Shown here: positions 5,276 to 8,422 of the stretch, piece by piece
Position numbering within the stretch: the first letter of the stretch is position 1
Layout of the letters: each line of letters begins with the position of its first letter
Source of the DNA: Bacteroidota bacterium
Lineage (GTDB): Bacteria; Bacteroidota; Bacteroidia; Bacteroidales; JAADJA01
NCBI GenBank assembly: GCA_024278155.1
Contig: JAJRTT010000245.1
Span: 1-8,422 of the forward strand
DNA: 8,422 nt
Direction: 5' to 3'
Translations under genes and position numbers: made by a program
The notes under the pieces: generated by a model
The model's database searches: none
What the model saw: the letters and a program-made list of their open reading frames with translations, nothing else
What the model was told of the DNA's origin: nothing

Positions 5276-5863
5276 TTATCCCTTGATAATTTCAAGAAAA
5301 GACTTTGGTACAGAAAGGTAGACAGATTGTGAAATTGCTTCGATTTCGATTTTTACTTTTTGTTTGTTTTTGATGGAAATCAATCGTCCCTGTAATCCCA
5401 TTAACGAACCTTTTATTACTTCCACTTTATCGCCAACGTTGAATTCTTTTATATCATCATGGGGTTCAAAGTCCTTTCCCACATATTGTTTTATGGCCTG
5501 AATCTGGTTTTCGGGAATGGCAACGGCTTTTCCTTCAAAGGTAATATACCTTACGATGCCATTTATATTCAATACATTAAAGTATTCTGATTTTTCAATA
5601 TGCACGAAAATATAGGAACGGAAAAGGGGCTCCTCCACCCATTTTTTACGGTCGCTCCATTGTTTGAGTGTCTTGATCAAGGGAAGGTAAGCCTCAATCC
5701 CTACTTCGGACAAAGAGCCAAACGCTTTTTTTTCGTTGCGTGGTTTGGTATAGAGGGCGTACCAGGATTTATGGCTTTCCGATTCAGGTTTCGGGTTTTG
5801 GGTTTTTTGTTTTGGGTTTTTTGTTTCGGGTTTTTTGTTTGGGTTTTTTTGTTTCCGGCTCAT
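5276..5863 (-). CDS. UpxY-family NusG-like transcription antiterminator
   Basis: The protein is 195 residues. The NGN domain begins at WYALYTKPRNEKKAFGSL (34-51), includes AYLPLIK and the EEPLFRSYIFVHI strand (77-89), and runs to about 115. The KOW domain follows at about 142-190 (FNVGDKVEVIKGSLMGLQGRL). UpxY proteins are NusG paralogues that bind RNA polymerase and prevent premature termination in the single surface-polysaccharide operon they head; here the operon would be the genes to the left. Residues 4-26 (KQKNPNKKPETKNPKQKTQN and on) are a Lys/Asn/Pro-rich tail absent from typical relatives, encoded by a 14-bp tandem repeat. The ATG at 5863 is the only nearby start, because the repeat frame has no other initiator before the NGN domain. 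No clear promoter is visible upstream. Confidence 0.9.
   Translation of the reverse strand: MSRKQKNPNKKPETKNPKQKTQNPKPESESHKSWYALYTKPRNEKKAFGSLSEVGIEAYLPLIKTLKQWSDRKKWVEEPLFRSYIFVHIEKSEYFNVLNINGIVRYITFEGKAVAIPENQIQAIKQYVGKDFEPHDDIKEFNVGDKVEVIKGSLMGLQGRLISIKNKQKVKIEIEAISQSVYLSVPKSFLEIIKG
5799..5854 (-). repeat. Four 14-bp tandem repeats inside the upxY coding sequence
   Basis: On the minus strand the units are AAACAAAAAAACCC (5854-5841), AAACAAAAAACCCG (5840-5827), AAACAAAAAACCCA (5826-5813) and AAACAAAAAACCCA (5812-5799), followed by a decayed AAACCCGAAACC. Each unit is 14 bp, so each is read in a different phase. Loss of one unit would put TGA at 5786-5784 in frame at once. Gain of one would lead to TAG at 5703-5701, about 29 codons on. 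The A6/A7 runs inside the units add further slippage sites. Confidence 0.9.
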
Positions 5864-6083
5864 ATTAGGAATCTTAATATTTGGATTAATAAAGGTTTCT
5901 TTAAAATCCTCCCCCTATCCCCTCAAGTATTGTCATCAAAGCTTTAGCGTAGGCGTTCCAAGGGGGATATTACTAGCTTTTGAAAAGATTTCATTGGCTG
6001 AGAAATTGTTAAGATCAAGGCTAGTACAGCAATTCACAAATACATCATGGTATTTACATACTGTTTTTCCCTTATACTTCGTT

Positions 6084-6147
6084 GAAAATTTGAACCATAG
6101 CTTACTTCGTCTTCGCTCAGCATGGACTGGCCATGCTTAAAATTTTC
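6084..6147. repeat. Imperfect inverted repeat with an internal hairpin
   Basis: The 18-nt arms at 6084-6101 and 6130-6147 are complementary at 15 of 18 positions (GAAAATTTGAACCATAGC against the reverse complement GAAAATTTTAAGCATGGC). Nested at 6119-6137 is a perfect AGCATGG/CCATGCT hairpin with a 5-nt loop that shares the right arm. Two alternative folds are therefore possible. It may be a small mobile or repetitive palindromic element; I do not recognise it. Confidence 0.5.
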
Positions 6148-6259
6148 GCCTTGTCTAAAGAAAAAAACGAGGTGAAAACAAACAGACATATTTATAAATT
6201 GACGCACTAGTGAAGTCTTAGATATTATGGGTTTATTTATGTAAATGATTAATATTTAA

Positions 6260-6307
6260 GGCAAGCGTAACGCCTGCCTGCCAAAGTTTCATACGGCGGA
6301 CAGGCAG
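6260..6307. terminator. GC-rich hairpins downstream of cysN, possible transcription terminator or palindromic repeat
   Basis: GGCAAGCG/CGCCTGCC (6260-6278, 3-nt loop, one mismatch) and CTGCCTG/CAGGCAG (6274-6280 with 6301-6307) are two mutually exclusive stems starting about 30 bp after the cysN stop (minus direction). The surrounding sequence is AT-rich, so the stems stand out. Similar GCCTGCC/GGCAGGC hairpins are common between genes in Bacteroidota, often repeated through a genome. There is no strong U-run after the last stem, so terminator function is only possible. Confidence 0.35.
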
Positions 6308-6337
6308 TTATTGACAATTTTTTGCAGCCAATGCACA

Positions 6338-7618
6338 TTAAACAATCATCCCGACGCCCACGGTATTATTGGTTGCTTCGTCAATGACAATAAGGCTTCC
6401 CGTTTGCCTGTTCTTTCTGTAGCTGTCGAAGAAGAGGGGCTTGGTTGTCCTTAGGCTTACCCTTGCAATCTCGTTCATCTTTAAGGTGGTGCCATCATCG
6501 ATACGGTTCAGGGTATTTACGTCCACTTTGTATTTAATCTCTTTAACCATACAACGTACGTCTTTCGTAGTGTGCATCAAACTGTACTTTTTCCCTGTCT
6601 GCATGGGCTGTTCGTTCATCCAGCACATCATCACGTCCAAGTCCTGGCTTACCTGTGGGACATTGTTCGATTTCACTATCATGTCGCCCCTGCTAATATC
6701 CAGGTCATCTGTAAGGCGCAAGGTAACCGACATGGGAGGGAAAGCCTCATTCAGCTCTTCTTTGTGAAAGTCAATGGATTTTATGGAAGTTTCAAAACCT
6801 GAAGGCAAAACCATCACCTTGTCACCTTTTCTGAAAACACCTCCGGCAATCCTTCCTGCATACCCCCTGTAATCATGGTATTCGTCAGATTGTGGACGGA
6901 TAACATATTGTACAGGAAAACGGGGGTCGATATGGTTATAGTCGCTGCCCACATGGATATTTTCAAGGATATACCGTAATGTTCCACCCTGGTACCAGGG
7001 CATATTGTTGGTTGTTTCCACAATATTGTCCCCTTTCAGGGCACTTATGGGTACATAACGAATGTCTTTTACGGCAAGTTTGGATGCAAATGAGCTGAAC
7101 TGTTCCTTAATGTTTTCATAAACATCTTCACTGTAATCCACCAAATCCATTTTGTTAACACAAATGATGAGATGGGGAATTTGTAAGAGCGAAGAAATAT
7201 AGGAATGACGAAATGTTTGTTCGGTAACGCCATTTCGTGCATCGATAAGGATGAGGGCAACATTGGCCGTAGAGGCTCCTGTTACCATATTGCGCGTATA
7301 TTGCACATGGCCAGGAGTATCGGCAATGATGAATTTTCGTTTGGGTGTGGCAAAATAGCGGTAAGCCACATCAATGGTAATGCCTTGTTCCCTTTCCGCA
7401 CGGAGCCCGTCCGTTAGCAGGGCAAGGTCCATATTTTCGTTTCCCCTTTGAATACTTGCCCTTTGAACCGCTTCCAACTGATCCTCAAAAATAGATTTAC
7501 TGTCGTATAATAAGCGGCCTATCAGTGTGCTTTTTCCATCGTCCACACTTCCGGCAGTCGAAAACCGCAGGAGCTCCATATCGAGATAAGCTTTACTTGA
7601 AAAATCTTTATTGTCCAT
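6338..7618 (-). CDS. cysN: Sulfate adenylyltransferase subunit 1 (GTPase subunit of ATP sulfurylase)
   Basis: CysN is the regulatory GTPase that, with CysD, makes adenosine 5'-phosphosulfate from ATP and sulfate. From the ATG at 7618 it has 426 residues. The translation-factor-like G domain shows GSVDDGKS (23-30), GITID (79-83), DTPGH (100-104) and NKMD (155-158), followed by two beta-barrel domains. There is no C-terminal APS kinase domain, so it is CysN and not a CysNC fusion. An ATG at 7663 would add 15 residues (MDTWQALKPLSKSNI) that are not family-like; the shorter start places the conserved LLRFSTAGSVDDGKS at the usual distance. It follows cysD after 102-147 bp and probably shares its transcript. 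The activated sulfate may serve cysteine synthesis or sulfation of the nearby polysaccharide. Confidence 0.95.
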   Translation of the reverse strand: MDNKDFSSKAYLDMELLRFSTAGSVDDGKSTLIGRLLYDSKSIFEDQLEAVQRASIQRGNENMDLALLTDGLRAEREQGITIDVAYRYFATPKRKFIIADTPGHVQYTRNMVTGASTANVALILIDARNGVTEQTFRHSYISSLLQIPHLIICVNKMDLVDYSEDVYENIKEQFSSFASKLAVKDIRYVPISALKGDNIVETTNNMPWYQGGTLRYILENIHVGSDYNHIDPRFPVQYVIRPQSDEYHDYRGYAGRIAGGVFRKGDKVMVLPSGFETSIKSIDFHKEELNEAFPPMSVTLRLTDDLDISRGDMIVKSNNVPQVSQDLDVMMCWMNEQPMQTGKKYSLMHTTKDVRCMVKEIKYKVDVNTLNRIDDGTTLKMNEIARVSLRTTKPLFFDSYRKNRQTGSLIVIDEATNNTVGVGMIV

Positions 7619-7765
7619 TATGTTGCTTTTTGATAAAGGTTTAAGAGCTTGCCATGTATCCATAACTATTAAGCCTTTAGTACCTTTCTGAAATTCGTAA
7701 TAATATTTAAGTGATTGAATTGATCAATATTGTATTGCTTTGTGCAATTTGCCCTCTGCATTTCG

Positions 7766-8422
7766 CTAAAAGTAACCTTCTTTTTTCCTGTCTTCCATGG
7801 CCGATTCGCTGCGTTTGTCGTCAGCACGATCGCCCCTTTCAGTAACCCTTGTGGCAGCTATTTCCTGGATAATATCTTCAAGGTTGTCAGCTGTGGACAA
7901 GGTTACTCCCGTATTGGTAATATCACCTATTGTCCTGCACCGCACTTTTTTAACAACGACCTCTTCCGTATCCCTTTTCTTCATAAAAGGTGCATCGGCA
8001 AGCCAGGCGCCGTCACGTTTGAACACGGCCCTTTCATGTGTAAAATAGAGGCTGGGGATTTTAATGCTCTCAAGGTAAATATATTGCCAAACGTCCATTT
8101 CGGTCCAGTTGCTCAAGGGAAATACACGAAAGTGTTCCCCCATGTTTTTTTTGCCATTGAAAATATTCCAAAGCTCGGGCCTTTGGTTCTTGGGGTCCCA
8201 TTGCCCAAACTCGTCCCTATGTGAAAAAAACCGCTCTTTTGCCCGTGCTTTCTCTTCATCGCGCCTTCCCCCGCCAAGGGCAGCGTCCACCTTATGTTTT
8301 TCAAGGGTATCCAGAAGGGTTTGGGTTTGCAGCAAGTTTCGGCTGGCATCAAATCCTGTCTCTTCCGCAACTTTTCCACTGTCGATGGTTTCCTGAACGG
8401 AGCCGACAATCAGCCTTGCACC
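7766..8422 (-). CDS. cysD: Sulfate adenylyltransferase subunit 2, C-terminal 218 residues (5' end outside the window)
   Basis: The frame is open to the last base of the window (first codon GGT at 8422), so the gene starts beyond it; about 80 residues including the PP-loop SGGKDS of this roughly 300-residue protein are missing. What is seen matches CysD closely: AALGGGRRDEEKARAKERFF, FGQWDPKNQRPELWNIFNG, FRVFPLSNWTEMDVWQYI and the C-terminal MEDRKKEGYF. CysD is the catalytic subunit that adenylates sulfate, working with the adjacent CysN. An internal TTG at 8335 is not the true start, because conserved CysD sequence continues upstream of it without a stop. Confidence 0.95.
   Translation of the reverse strand, partial: GARLIVGSVQETIDSGKVAEETGFDASRNLLQTQTLLDTLEKHKVDAALGGGRRDEEKARAKERFFSHRDEFGQWDPKNQRPELWNIFNGKKNMGEHFRVFPLSNWTEMDVWQYIYLESIKIPSLYFTHERAVFKRDGAWLADAPFMKKRDTEEVVVKKVRCRTIGDITNTGVTLSTADNLEDIIQEIAATRVTERGDRADDKRSESAMEDRKKEGYF

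Larger units (their letters stand above)
5864..6337. other. Gene-poor interval between cysN and upxY
   Basis: No gene is supported in these 474 bp. Several inverted repeats are present (6084-6147, 6260-6307, and TATCCCC/GGGGATA at 5916-5922 and 5963-5969). One minus-strand frame is open for 66 codons (6136-5936) and ends in protein-like sequence NFSANEIFSKASNIPLGTPT, but it has no start before a GTG at codon 34. A second minus frame gives 29 residues from ATG 6123 to TGA 6034. Neither is recognised; they may be the eroded tail of a lost gene. The interval must hold the promoter and leader of upxY, though no clear box is seen. Confidence 0.5.

Noticed and set aside
5600..6140. Two overlapping plus-strand frames rich in Phe and Val
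   Set aside because: They arise from the antisense of the A/C-rich upxY repeat (GGGTTTTTTG) and show no family-like sequence.
7730..8224. Plus-strand open frame of 164 codons
   Set aside because: It is antisense to cysD, whose minus-strand reading matches the family over its whole visible length.

Overview
The window looks like a bacterial chromosome from the Bacteroidota, probably a Flavobacteriia- or Marinilabiliales-like lineage; I cannot place it to genus. The clues are a UpxY-type NusG paralogue at the head of a surface-polysaccharide gene run, an animal-like class of UDP-glucose 6-dehydrogenase, a DUF6922/AbiEii gene pair, a promoter matching the Bacteroidota -7 element TAnnTTTG, and the lack of Shine-Dalgarno sequences before most starts. 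All supported genes are on the minus strand, so transcription runs from high to low coordinates.

Right block (6338-8422): cysD (N-terminus outside the window) and cysN, the two subunits of ATP sulfurylase, which activates sulfate to APS. A gene-poor stretch of 474 bp (5864-6337) follows, holding several inverted repeats and possible eroded coding sequence.

Middle block (3101-5863): a UpxY-like antiterminator whose first 30 residues are encoded by a 14-bp tandem repeat, then a winged-helix protein with a degenerate nucleotidyltransferase-like domain. Directly upstream of that gene a perfect 11-bp-arm palindrome overlaps a predicted promoter. UDP-glucose 6-dehydrogenase comes next, preceded by a leader with a long imperfect inverted repeat. 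This looks like the regulated start of a polysaccharide operon running leftward.

Left block (1-3100): a patchwork. It holds a small winged-helix protein that looks like the tail of a larger COG2865/AlbA_2-type protein, an overlapping DUF6922/AbiEii pair resembling a toxin-antitoxin module, a truncated family 2 glycosyltransferase, an intact WbpP-type UDP-GlcNAc 4-epimerase, and the start of a VanZ-like membrane protein cut by the window edge. Four junctions in this block carry CAA-rich tracts (minus strand), and the genes after them have only GTG or TTG starts available. A 62-bp sequence occurs twice (60/62 identical), once on each side of the epimerase gene.

Working together, Ugd supplies UDP-glucuronate and the epimerase supplies UDP-GalNAc for an extracellular or capsular polysaccharide. 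UpxY would keep polymerase reading through the long operon, and the winged-helix protein may set its transcription. The most notable hypothesis is that the 14-bp repeat in upxY makes it phase-variable: gain or loss of one unit would throw the protein out of frame and end it early in either case.
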